Source: Plasmodium coatneyi (lineage: Eukaryota; Apicomplexa; Aconoidasida; Haemosporida; Plasmodiidae). Taken from it: DNA of 64,000 nucleotides. Location of the stretch: contig NC_033567.1 of NCBI RefSeq assembly GCF_001680005.1, forward strand, positions 2,914,001-2,978,000, written 5' to 3'. The position numbers were made by a program, and so were the translations under genes. A model generated the notes under the pieces. The model was not told where the DNA came from and did no database searches. It saw only the letters and a list, made by a program, of their open reading frames with translations. Of this stretch, positions 1 to 9,708 are shown one piece after another (position 1 is the stretch's first letter; the number at the start of each line of letters is the position of its first letter).

Positions 1-42
1 TGCACCTCCCTGTTTTTGCTCATCTTCGATTTGTTCCGATAG

Positions 43-126
43 GGATGGAGCGGCAGCGGCAGCGAAAAAGAGGAAGAAGCTGCCTCCAACTGCAGCGAAG
101 CTGCGTTGAATACTAACCCGCTGTAA
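43..126 (+). CDS. Probable terminal exon of a gene that begins outside the window
   Basis: A pyrimidine-rich stretch (1-40) ends in TAG, and directly after it 28 codons are open to a TAA at 124-126. The peptide is Gly/Ser/Glu-rich, begins GWSGSGSE and ends LNTNPL, which is typical of a Plasmodium C-terminal tail. In this frame the TAG of the putative acceptor would be a stop, so the frame only makes sense as an exon that starts after it. The rest of the gene lies to the left, so no function can be given. An alternative reading in frame 1 ends at the same TAG (1-42). Confidence 0.4.
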   Translation, partial: GWSGSGSEKEEEAASNCSEAALNTNPL

Positions 127-695
127 TCACCCCGAACGGGAGCCACACTATCCTATGCACTGCCCATTTGGACAATGCAGAATTGCACACGCACCGCACA
201 TATAATTTCTTTTTTTTTTTTTTTTTTGTCCGTCCATAAGCAGCAAAATGGGAGAATGTTTTTTTTAATCCTCCATGTAATGTGCACATATGTAGCCATC
301 TTCAATGTGCATCCTATTTTGTGCTGGTGTTCGTCCTTTTTTCTCATGCGGAGAAAAAGGAAAAGATTCCTGCTCCTGACCCCCAGGCGGGGGTGAGGAG
401 ACCACCTTCTTTGACTTTTGAAGAGGTAAAGTTTAGTTTAAAAAAAATTACAAAACAGCATTTTCATTCAAATGGTTGTATGCAGGTATGGGTAGGTATA
501 CAGCACACGTAATGCATACATTTCAACGAAACACAAAAAAAAAAAGAAAAAAGAAGGACGGGGGGAAGAGGCAACGGACGTGCAAGCGTTACTACTATTT
601 TGTCGCCCTGTCCGGATGGCAGCGCAAAATAAACACTTTTTTTTTTCTAAATGAATGTTTTTTTCTGCGCTGAAATGGCTAGCTGGCAAAAAAAA

Positions 696-726
<31 letters not shown>

Positions 727-966
727 CACACGTATGTATAGCAATCCAGCTAGCCAATTTATCAAACAAAGCAGGCTGCACCAGCAAAGTGCAATTTTTA
801 AAGAGTAAAATTACACTCGTGCAGTTTTTTTTTTTTTTTTTTTTTTTCTTTCCCCCCATTTGCAGTACACACGTGTGCATGCAGATATAGGTGTAACAAA
901 ATGGCTACTTGGTGAAAGGCGCGTCTTCTCAGTCTGTCTCTCACATCTGCCGCTGTGATGGTGTGA
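127..966. other. Convergent intergenic region
   Basis: This lies between the 3' end of the + strand exon and the 3' end of the TFIIE-beta-like gene. It holds several T-runs and A-runs, an A-run that passes directly into a (CA)n microsatellite (about 688-732), and a TGCATGCA motif at 876-883. No convincing gene was seen; the short ORFs here are lysine or phenylalanine runs made by the homopolymers. Confidence 0.7.
876..883. promoter_or_regulatory. TGCATGCA palindrome (possible ApiAP2 site)
   Basis: Exact TGCATGCA. This 8-mer is a known in-vitro binding motif of an ApiAP2 factor in Plasmodium. Here it lies downstream of both flanking genes, so a promoter role is not favoured; it may be chance. 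Confidence 0.2.
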
Positions 967-2532
967 TCACTTCTTCTGTATGAACTCACTTTTAATCTCG
1001 TCGGCCGTGAACAAATGGGTGTTGTAAATGCGTTTCATTTTCTTAACGACGGGCGCAAACTTGTCCTCCTTGATTTTCCTCTTGGGGGCATTGTCATGCA
1101 CGAAAACTTTGTTGGTGGACTTCAATTTGTATTCTTTTAAAATGTCATCCAGGTTGGGCAGCGTAATTTCGTCCCACAGATTTTTAATATCGTTGGTGAT
1201 GGAATAGCGCTGCTGTTCTATGTGTTCATACGAAAGAGGGAAGAAGATATATCCCTTTAAATTGTAAAAGCAGTTGTCACATTTATTTTTTGCATAAATA
1301 TCACAAACGGATGGCAAATGTTTGCACTTTAATTTTCCTCTCAAATGGCTGTTATTCGATCGTATGCAGCGAACTTTCTTTTCATAAAGCAGAGTGTTAA
1401 TCCATTTGTAAATATTTTTATTGGTGTTAATTAAATCATCATTAATTTCGTACCCGTACAGAAACCCATGTTTGTTTATTTTGTTTAACAAGGAACTGAC
1501 GCTTGTTACGTCTACGTAGGGATTCATGTAGCAAATTCTTTTTTCATTCAAGTCAACTTTTATTTGCTTCGATGAAGCCAAGGAGCTTAGCAAAGAATGG
1601 TTACTTATGTCCACCCCTTTGAACCCCAAATTTATTAACATGTTTTCTATGTGGAAAAATGATATGCCTTTATTTGCCACGCCTGGGTTGTTCGTAATAT
1701 GGTTAGTGTAGTGCGACTTTAGTATCGTCAGGATTTTATGGTAAAGGAACGAAAAGGGGATTGACTCATTTTTGTAGTAGATTTTTAGGTTACTTTTCAG
1801 GAGGGACTTGTTTCCGTGGCGTCCTTGCACCCCTCCGCCGCTTGGCATGTTTGTGACATTTGCAGCGTTTGCTGCGTTTACCCCAACGCCGCTTCCACCG
1901 CTACTGATGTATTCGCTATTTCCAGTGCCGTTCAGGTTTTCACAGTTGGTGCCTCCGTCGTTCAGGTTCAAGCTACCGTTCAGGTTGGCGCTTTCGCTGA
2001 CGCTTAAGCTTTCGTTTAAGCTTATGCTGTCGTTCAGGTTTAGACTATCGTTGAAGGTTGTGGTTTCGTGGGGGGTGACGTTCGAGCTGTAGAACTTGCT
2101 GTCGCTGCTAGCTTTGTTCGGGGTGGTTGCCTTCCCGGGGGAGCTGACATTACCGCCGACCTGCTTCGCATGACTAACACTACTGCTGCTACTGTTGTCT
2201 TTTATTACAGAACTGTTGGAGTTTAAGGGGTTTACTCGATTGGTGGTTATCCCACTTGTTTGCGTAATTCCCTTGGACCCCGCGAGGTTTATTTGGATAT
2301 TTTTGGACACACCTTTTACGGGGCCTTTTTCCAAAGGGCTTCTCTTAGCCACCCCACTACTGCTGTTGCTCGGCGTGTTGGCATTGCTCACATGGGGGCT
2401 GTTGCTCCCATTTGTGTGATTGCTCTTGGCACTTAAGTCATTTTTCCTAATGCTCACACTGATGAGGTTCTTTTTCTCCCCGCAGCTTAACTTAAATTTC
2501 ATTTTTTCTTTTTTCCTTTCTGCGTCTTGCAT
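967..2532 (-). CDS. Transcription initiation factor TFIIE beta subunit-like protein
   Basis: One exon of 521 codons. The first 240 residues are Ser/Asn/Gly-rich low complexity with a degenerate repeat (NLNDS, SLNES, NLNGS). From about residue 245 the sequence becomes a compact domain that looks like tandem winged helices, with the motif LWDEITLP near residue 457. The C-terminus has a Lys/Arg-rich helix followed by RIYNTHL, which matches the conserved basic tail of TFIIE-beta (KKRR..T..HL). TFIIE-beta partners with TFIIE-alpha, bridges RNA polymerase II and TFIIH, and helps open promoters in the nucleus. A four-cysteine cluster (residues about 402-423) is not usual for the family. Start: ATG at 2532; a second ATG at 2502 would remove 10 residues. 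The identity rests on motif recall, not on a search. Confidence 0.75.
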   Translation of the reverse strand: MQDAERKKEKMKFKLSCGEKKNLISVSIRKNDLSAKSNHTNGSNSPHVSNANTPSNSSSGVAKRSPLEKGPVKGVSKNIQINLAGSKGITQTSGITTNRVNPLNSNSSVIKDNSSSSSVSHAKQVGGNVSSPGKATTPNKASSDSKFYSSNVTPHETTTFNDSLNLNDSISLNESLSVSESANLNGSLNLNDGGTNCENLNGTGNSEYISSGGSGVGVNAANAANVTNMPSGGGVQGRHGNKSLLKSNLKIYYKNESIPFSFLYHKILTILKSHYTNHITNNPGVANKGISFFHIENMLINLGFKGVDISNHSLLSSLASSKQIKVDLNEKRICYMNPYVDVTSVSSLLNKINKHGFLYGYEINDDLINTNKNIYKWINTLLYEKKVRCIRSNNSHLRGKLKCKHLPSVCDIYAKNKCDNCFYNLKGYIFFPLSYEHIEQQRYSITNDIKNLWDEITLPNLDDILKEYKLKSTNKVFVHDNAPKRKIKEDKFAPVVKKMKRIYNTHLFTADEIKSEFIQKK

Positions 2533-2671
2533 TTTACGCTTATGCAGGTGTCACGAAAGTGGGCCGGGGTACGACAGACGGACGCCCGGCGGGGGACAGG
2601 CTTGACCGGGCAGGCTTCGCAGGGCTGCGAGTCGCTCGTTCGGGTGCCCTTACACATACATGCGTGTGATG

Positions 2672-2719
2672 GTACTGACGTGCAATTGTACTGACGTGCA
2701 ATTGTACTGACGTGCAATC
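2672..2719. repeat. 16-bp tandem repeat, three copies
   Basis: Three head-to-tail copies of GTACTGACGTGCAATT; the last copy ends in C instead of T. The copies lie about 140 bp upstream of the ATG of the TFIIE-beta-like gene. Each contains TGACGTGCA. Confidence 0.9.
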
Positions 2720-5280
2720 GTGCTAGGGCAGACCCACGGTGAGTACACATTAGCTCTTTCCGCACAGCTACATCTCAGCGACGACCTGAATTTCCCTCAC
2801 GTGCCAGACGGGGGCACTCTTTAGCTGTATCACGCGGAAGACCTGGTACCATGAATCGATTCACATGTCTGGAGAGCTGTTCGACGTGTCTAACGCGCGC
2901 TGATCACTTGGCTTGGCACATATATGTGTGCATAGCACATGTATGAATAAGCACACCTCCTGAAGGACGTACACCTGCTGCGCAAGGCACCTGTTCCTTC
3001 GATGCAGTCGGTTGGGGTGAGGAACTATAGCCAGCTTCGCGGGGATCACAGTTGCAGAGTTGGCATTCCTTCCAAATTGGCGCGGATGCCCAACTCGACA
3101 CGAATGGCAAACTCAACAGCAATGAAGCTTTCCTTCCACTTAACGTCGTGACATGGTTGGTAAGGCAAATTTTCTCGAAGAGCTCTTCTTAAATAGTCAC
3201 AGGTGCACGTGATGACCTCGAAAAGCGTAACGGTAGGTGAAGTACAACAGTGTGTGTCCGAATTATTACACGTGGGGGGTTATACATTTCGAGTGTGTGG
3301 GTGTTCACGGGGTGGTGGTGGAGGGGGTTTTCCCTGCACACGTTCGAGTATGTATATGCTACTGTGCGGCAGTTTGGGGGAAATTATTTTATTATTTTTT
3401 TTTATTGGGTATATGGAAAAGGTTTATGATGCACACGGATTCGCTTCTCTTAAAAAGGGAGACGGGGGGAAAGGCGGAGGAAGTAGAGGCAGGAAATGGC
3501 CACAGGAAGGTGACCTCCCTTTTGTGTAAAAAAAAAAAATAAATAAATAAAATTTTTTTTTTTTTTTTTTTGTGAGAAAATTGTGAGAATTAAAGCGAAG
3601 AGAGTTGTACAGGGGAAGTTTCGTTTTTTTTTTTTCTTTCTTTTTTTTCGTTCGGTTGCTCAATCACTTGGCCGTTCCGTTTAACTTCTTTCCTTTGTTC
3701 AAAATGTTCCAAATAGCCGAGTGTTCACAGGTGGGGTGGGGGAACAAACATATTTAATGGTACATGGGGACCAGCAGTACAGATAAATCTCTCGTACAAC
3801 GGCAGGAGATAATCTGTTTGGTAATTTGCTTGGCAACAACTTGCGATAGGTTGGCGGGGAGGATGATTCAAATTGTTGGCTTTTTTTTTTTTTTTTCCTT
3901 CAAATGAGTAAAAAAATGGAGGATTCCTTTTTTTGGCGAAAATATATACAAATATTATAGTAATTACAAAAAAAAAAAAAAAAATTAATCAGCTAAAAAT
4001 GGATGACGGTTGGGGAGTTGTAGATGAAGTAAAAAAAGCTGAGAAAAAAAATAAATAAAAAAAAAAAAAAAAAAAAAAAACAGAGCAAAGCAAAGCGTAG
4101 GTAAGCGCAAAGTTAGGGGGGCAGGTGGCGAGGTTTAATTAAAAACTTGGCGATCAAATTAGGTATGGTTACAAATTTAGGGAATGCTCGGTGGCATGTA
4201 TGAAAAATTTTGTATGCATACAATATTATATACATACGAGAGCAGTTGGGCGGTTACAAGCGCAATATGTGGTTTGTGCCTCCTTGCCCCCATTGGCTGA
4301 CGTCACCCCACCATCGTTGTATACAACGCTCCTGTTACGATACAGTAACAACACAAATGAACACTCTGCTGGACGGAAGATCGCACCGAAGTGAAGGCAC
4401 AATCGGCAAGTCCGATCAAGTGCAGCAAATTCGTAAAGTATATTTTATATACATATATGAATTCACAGTCTCAAGGCTCGGTCGACGAGTCACTAAACCG
4501 CATGGGTGGGGAGAGAGATCATCAAATGACGCACGCGATGTGCCACATGGATAATATATGCTGGCGACGTTCACCTTGTTCCGCCCATCCATGCGAGGCC
4601 ACGCAAATAACGGGGAAATGAAGTCAGCCAAGAAGGTAGGAACTAAACATTCCCTCCTCCCAATATACATATATATATGTAATGCGGGGGCGTAGCAAGA
4701 ATAAATATATACACAATATTCTCGCATTAAAGAAAGGCCATTTTTTTTTTTTTTTTTTACAAATAAACGCTGCTTAAACATGTGAAAAGAGTTACGCGAA
4801 AATGAAGAATGGAAAAAAAAAAAAAAAAAAAAGAAGTGAAAAAATGTAGCGCTAGTTGGAGGCGCACGCAGCGAACGAAAAAAAAAAAAAAATAAATAAA
4901 ATATAGTGAAAAACACACGCAAATAGGTAAAACGCACAAATTGGAAAAGAAGGCATCGTAAGTTTGTTCCTACCCCCCATGTGCGCTTTCTTAAAAAGAT
5001 TAAAAAAGCTAACAAAGTGTGCAAGCGCATCCGCCGCTATCCACCTGTTTGTTTTATGGGCTAACCGACATGTACCCATTTGGGTGCACACTGCCGCGCG
5101 TAGGAAAAAATACAGTTATATGTGTTTGGCAAACATGTCCCCGCCGCCCAGTGGCACAAACGCAGAGGGAAAGGAACCAAAAAAAGGACACAATCGAAAA
5201 ACAACTTGGAGTGATGTACCCTCTGAAGGTACAAAGTTTGTGCATCGTGAAAAATGCCCCCCGTTGCTGCGTCATTAAGG

Positions 5281-5308
5281 AAAAAAAAAAAAAAAAAAAA
5301 AAAAAAAA
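5281..5308 (+). repeat. Poly(A) tract, 28 bases
   Basis: Uninterrupted run of A in the 3' flank of the APC2 gene. Such tracts are common throughout the non-coding DNA of this window and act as stiff, nucleosome-poor DNA in general. Confidence 0.9.
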
Positions 5309-5669
5309 CAGCCAAGCTAAAGCTACGGTTCACCGAAGCTAAACCGAAGTTGAGGCGCTTCGACAGAATTGCGCCCTCTCACCCTAAAATGGGGGATCTC
5401 CATCGAACCACCCCCCCCAACGCGCATACCAACTTTGCACACAGGATGGCTGCCTCAGCCGAAGCTGCAGTCGCTCCACCCATGGGGGGGATGACCAAAT
5501 GCACAATTTTGCCGCATTAAAAAAAAAAAAAAGGCGACGTTCCCCAACGTATTGGCGCAAAAGTATAACGTTAAAAAGTGACATAAAAAGGAGGAAGTTT
5601 TGTGTATTTGCCTCATTACAAATGTGTGCTTGCCTTGGCATTTCGTTTTTGCTATGTTTACGGGAGGAC

Positions 5670-6010
5670 CTAAGTTGGCTGCCAGTTCCCGCCGATCCGC
5701 ACCACCTTGTTCTTCCTCATCATGATATTTAAAATGGCGAGCACACTGGGCTGAGACAGTTGGGTCATTTTTTTTTCCGTTAGGATTTTATTCAAGCTGC
5801 TCACAATGAGAAATAACGGAGTGGAGGTGTTCCTCCCCGGCTCTGCTTTCATTCTGTTCATTCGATCCGTCGTTATTTTTAAGATATGGTTTTCGTAGAA
5901 TTCGTAGGACTCTTCCAAGTTTAAGTTCTCGAAGGTTCTCCTTCTTTTTATCTCATTTTCCTCATCGTGGTCGGTTGCAACTTCGTCGAGGAAGAAATCC
6001 ATGGGTTCGT
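5670..6010 (-). CDS. APC2: APC2 last exon: C-terminal winged-helix (WHB) domain
   Basis: Last exon of the APC2-type gene, 113 codons plus stop. The acceptor is TTTCCCCGCCAG, and the exon opens with EPMDFFLDEV. Joined in phase 1 to the donor at 6214/6215 (T + AC gives Tyr) across a 204-nt intron (6011-6214), it continues the frame of the upstream exon. After an acidic spacer comes a helical segment (YEFYENHILKITTDRMNRM) and a winged helix that ends VVRIGGNWQPT. This matches the APC2 WHB domain, which in other eukaryotes contacts the E2 ubiquitin-conjugating enzyme. Confidence 0.85.
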
Positions 6011-6214
6011 CTGGCGGGGAAAGGGGGGCAAAGAGACAGTGTAGCGGCGCAACGGATATGCAACGGGGACACAACGGATACGCAACGAACACACGGCATC
6101 GTGACAAACGAGAACCGTGCAAGCGTATCAATCAACACGCGCACATTAGCATGGTTACGTGCACGTGCACTTTTACATGCAGGTAATTAATCATACTATT
6201 ACTATTACTACTAC

Positions 6215-9200
6215 AGTTGGAGTTGCTGCCTGCGGGGTTGGTTGCCTGTCCCTGCTTGACTACCGAAGGGTCCTTAACTGTTCCATCGCTATTGCATTTC
6301 CTCTCACTAAGATAGGACTCTATTTTGTTAACTACTGTTTTTTCTTTTGCAACTTTGCTGACTCTCTTTCCTCTTGTTCGTTTCTCATCATCGGGGTCAC
6401 TCAGTTGGGATGACTTTTCATGGGCCCTTCCCTCGGGGTAGCCCTTCTCCTGGTCGCTCTTGCATGTTCTGCTGCGATTTCCACTGCGTGCACCAGCGCA
6501 CCTGCGGGGGTCGCTCTGACTGTCGGTACTTTGCTCCTGCATCGTGGAGCCCCCCCTGCTGTGCTTCTTCGCCCCGCTGCTGGTGTTGGCTGCATTGGCG
6601 GTGTTTTCCGCACTGGTGATACTCTCCCTCTTCACAACACCTTCATTCGGGGTACAGCTGCCTAGCGAATTGTTCACAAAAGAAGCCATACTACTAGTCT
6701 CTAATTTCACTACGCTACTGCCAACCGTAGGTGTGCCTTTTTCTTTTTTCGTCCTGCCATTGCTGGACGCTTTCCCCTGGAGTCGTTCTCTCGATGCTTT
6801 GGTGGCTCGTTCGGTTTTGACTTTCCCAACACCCGTCGGTGCAGTTGGTGGCGTCGGTGGCGTTGGTAGGGAAGAAGATGAAGGTGGTAACGATGAAGAC
6901 GATGGTGGTACTATGGATGATGATGATGGTGGTGCTATGGATGAGGATGGTTGTTGGGGCGATTCCAGAGGGGCGGTCCTCCCCCTTGCGTTTTTTCCTT
7001 TGGCGCACTTCTGCTTCTTCGCCAATTGAAGCTTACCCTCTTCGGTGTTCTGGGAAGACAGGTCGTTGGGTCCGATTGGAAGCTTCCTTCTCCTGTCTGT
7101 CCTCGGGGTGGGGTCCGGAGTGTTCGCTCTCTGCCGACTCGATCTCTGTCTGGTGAGCTGTTCTGATCGTTGTCTTGTTGCATGACGCGCTCCTCCCTGT
7201 CTTCGAGGCAGACCCACTTCGGGTTGTCCCTCTTGGTCCCTCTGCGGCAGTTCCCCGGGTGTGTGACTCTCACCCGTATCATCCGCGTCACGCAGTTTCT
7301 GGAGGAGAGGACTACCTTCCCTGCCCCCTGCGGGCACCTTTTCCCACGGTTCCACTTCCTCATCCTTTACTCTCCTCTCACACACGTTGGTGTTACCCAC
7401 GTCGGTGTTACCCACGTCGGTGTTACCCACATCCGTGTCACCCACATCTGCGTCACCCACATCTGCGTCACCCACATCTGCGTCACCAACGTCATCCAAC
7501 TCCGACGTCGTGTAAACAGCAAACTGAGTCGCTTTGTTGTTCCTCTTATTCATAACCTTGAATGTATTCCTTTGTAGAAGTTTCCTCCTAGCTAGCTTTT
7601 TTAAAGTCTCCCGAACGAACCGATCTGGCAAGTTCATCTTCTGGATCAGATACTCTTCTGTGAAAAAAAACTTTACATCTACATCATCTAAAGTTTTTTT
7701 GCTTCTGAATTTTTTTATTTCATTTTCCTGATATTCTTTCAGGAACTTTAAATTGTAGTAGACGTTCTCGGTGGAAATATTTTTCTTCTTGACAATGTCT
7801 TCTGCTTGTGCGTTTTGCGGATCCTTGGCCAGGTCTGTAGCATTTTTGTTGCCATCGCTGCGTTTTCTTCCTCCACTTAATGCTTCGCACATTTTATTTT
7901 GACCTTCCTTCTGAGTATCTCCCTGGGGGGATGACAAGGTTGCCCCGTGGATGCGCTCATTTCCTGCTCCATTTGTTTTCCTTCCCGTGTGAGATTCTTC
8001 CACCTCGGGTAAGGTACCCCCCCCAGTTGGCTCTCTCACAAGGTGGTTGTCCCTCTCTGTTATGGACTCTCCCCCCCTTTGGTGTAAATCCCCTTGTAGA
8101 TGATGCCTCTCCGTTTGTGACGCCTTCTTCCTATTGCACTCCCCCCCGTTTTGCACCTGTTCACGGAGTGTCCCCCCCCTTCGTGGAGCGGCCACCCGGG
8201 AACTCTTCTTCCCCTTCGACGTGGAAACTTCCTCCGCCTCCTTAACCAAGTGAAAGTCATATAAAACCATGCGCTCGTTCACAATGATGTGGATGGTTCT
8301 ACTCTCCACCGATTTATACGTAGAAGAAATGAAGAGAAAATCGAAATTGTAAATACTCTTATTTGTGCCAAATTGTTCGGATTGTAAGTTCTCCTTGTAG
8401 AGATTCACAATCCTGACCTCTAGGGTGGTTAGAAATAAGTACACTAATGCTTCTTTCAAATTTACAGTGAAGAGATAATCGTTCACACACAAATCGAGGG
8501 TGCATAAATTAAAGAGGAAGATTAGATGCTTGTCTGCGTTTTTCTCCTGGTATATTTTGTTAATCGTGTTAAAGTAGGCAGATAAACTGTCGGGGATTAG
8601 TTTCTTCACGATGGGGTCTTCTTCCCTCACGTCTTCGAACTTCCAGTACTCCACGTTGACCACGGTTATGGATAGCTGCACTCCTCCCCCATTCAGGAAG
8701 CATTCCCTTACCAAGTCGTGGTAACTTGCCCTAGCAGGGGTTAAGTGGTTTTCCACGGGGGGGATGATACCTCCTGCAGTTGCCCCAACCACCATCGGGT
8801 TAACCATCGCGGGTAGAACCTCATACTCCACGTCGCCTCTGCACCGATTGTCCCTCCTCACCAAGACGTACCTATTCACGTAGGGCAGATTCAACAGGTA
8901 GTTCGCAAACATATCTCTAACCATATTTTCCATTCGTGTGAAAATGGAGAAACTAAAATAGCCTCTTAAATAGTCTAGGATGAATAAGTGCTTCTTAAAA
9001 ATGTGAACTTCCTTTGCATCCTTTGGAATTGTTCCTTCCTCATCGTCTGTGCTTAGTTCATCGTCTGCATAGAAAAAATTGTTCTCACACTCTTTCAAGT
9101 GGTGTTCCTTCTGTTTGGTATGGTTTCCACAGTTTTGTTCTTCTTCATTAGAGATTTGCTTTTTCCTTTTCTCCGATGGTGATCTTTTTGAAGTTCTTCC

Positions 9201-9708
9201 AACCTCGTTGGAGGATTGCTTGCTCCGCTTGTCTACTACACTGTTGGGTCTTTTTTTTTCCGTTGTGAGGGGAACTTTTTGGTTGGTCACCTCTTCTGGG
9301 GCGACTTCTTCCTTTATGCGCACATCAGCAATGTCAGTTGCGCTCATCACATCAATAGAGACCATGTTATTCTTTCCCACCCCCTTCCAGTTAAAGAACT
9401 TCACGTACTTCTGGGGGCCCACGCGAACACCCAGAACGGCCTTCCCACTGTCATGACAATCGAACTTGTTGCAAAACAAGTAGTGGTAGTAAAAGGGGTC
9501 CTGGATTAGGTGCTGTTGTGAGTGCTTTTTCCCCTGGTACTTTCTACGGATATACTTTTCGAAGTAGTAAGTATTCAAATAAAAGTAGGAATTCACATAG
9601 GTGTTACAAACGTGTTGGTAATACTTAAATAGGAATACGTCCAATCCCCCGACGATGCTAATATACAGAGGCATAAGCATAATGTTTTTTTTTTTTTTTT
9701 TTTTTTTT
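6215..9708 (-). CDS. APC2: APC2 exon with the cullin-homology core (anaphase-promoting complex subunit 2)
   Basis: About 1,160 codons. It opens with LYISIVGGLDVFLFKYYQHV, which corresponds to the LVSIYGSKDLF-type motif of APC2 cullin domains. Next comes a helix resembling the cullin EVMLKDI segment (FTRMENMVRDMF). The region from YWKFEDVREEDP to TVNLKEALVYLFL matches the APC2 beta-sheet segment, and a winged helix follows (FFTEEYLIQKMNLP to LLQRNTFKV). APC2 is the scaffold that holds APC11 (RING) in the anaphase-promoting complex, the nuclear E3 ligase that drives mitotic exit. Long Lys/Glu/Ser inserts split the domains, as is usual in Plasmodium. The 3' part has a 15-bp tandem repeat coding for GDADV/GNTDV. 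The left splice site is at 6215. The frame is open upstream only into the A24 run (minus strand) at 9685-9708, where it meets the next segment in another frame. Confidence 0.85.
7385..7489 (-). repeat. 15-bp coding tandem repeat in APC2, seven copies
   Basis: Seven 15-bp units coding for GDADV, GDTDV, GNTDV and GNTNV in a spacer between APC2 domains. The unit changes gradually from one end to the other, which points to slippage with later drift. Confidence 0.9.

Larger units (their letters stand above)
2533..5669. other. Intergenic region between two minus-strand genes
   Basis: It should hold the promoter and 5' UTR of the TFIIE-beta-like gene on its left side and the 3' UTR of APC2 on its right. 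It contains a 16-bp tandem repeat (2672-2719), many A/T runs (for example A28 at 5281-5308), and short AT microsatellites near 4668-4720. Several ORFs of 60-200 codons cross the homopolymers, but none has protein-like composition or recognisable motifs. No RNA gene was recognised. Confidence 0.6.

Noticed and set aside
688..732. A-run joined to (CA)n
   Set aside because: Ordinary microsatellite in non-coding DNA; no sign of function.
4416..5030. Minus-strand frame of 204 codons in the intergenic region
   Set aside because: Mostly phenylalanine runs from poly(A) tracts on the plus strand; no domain or acceptable composition.
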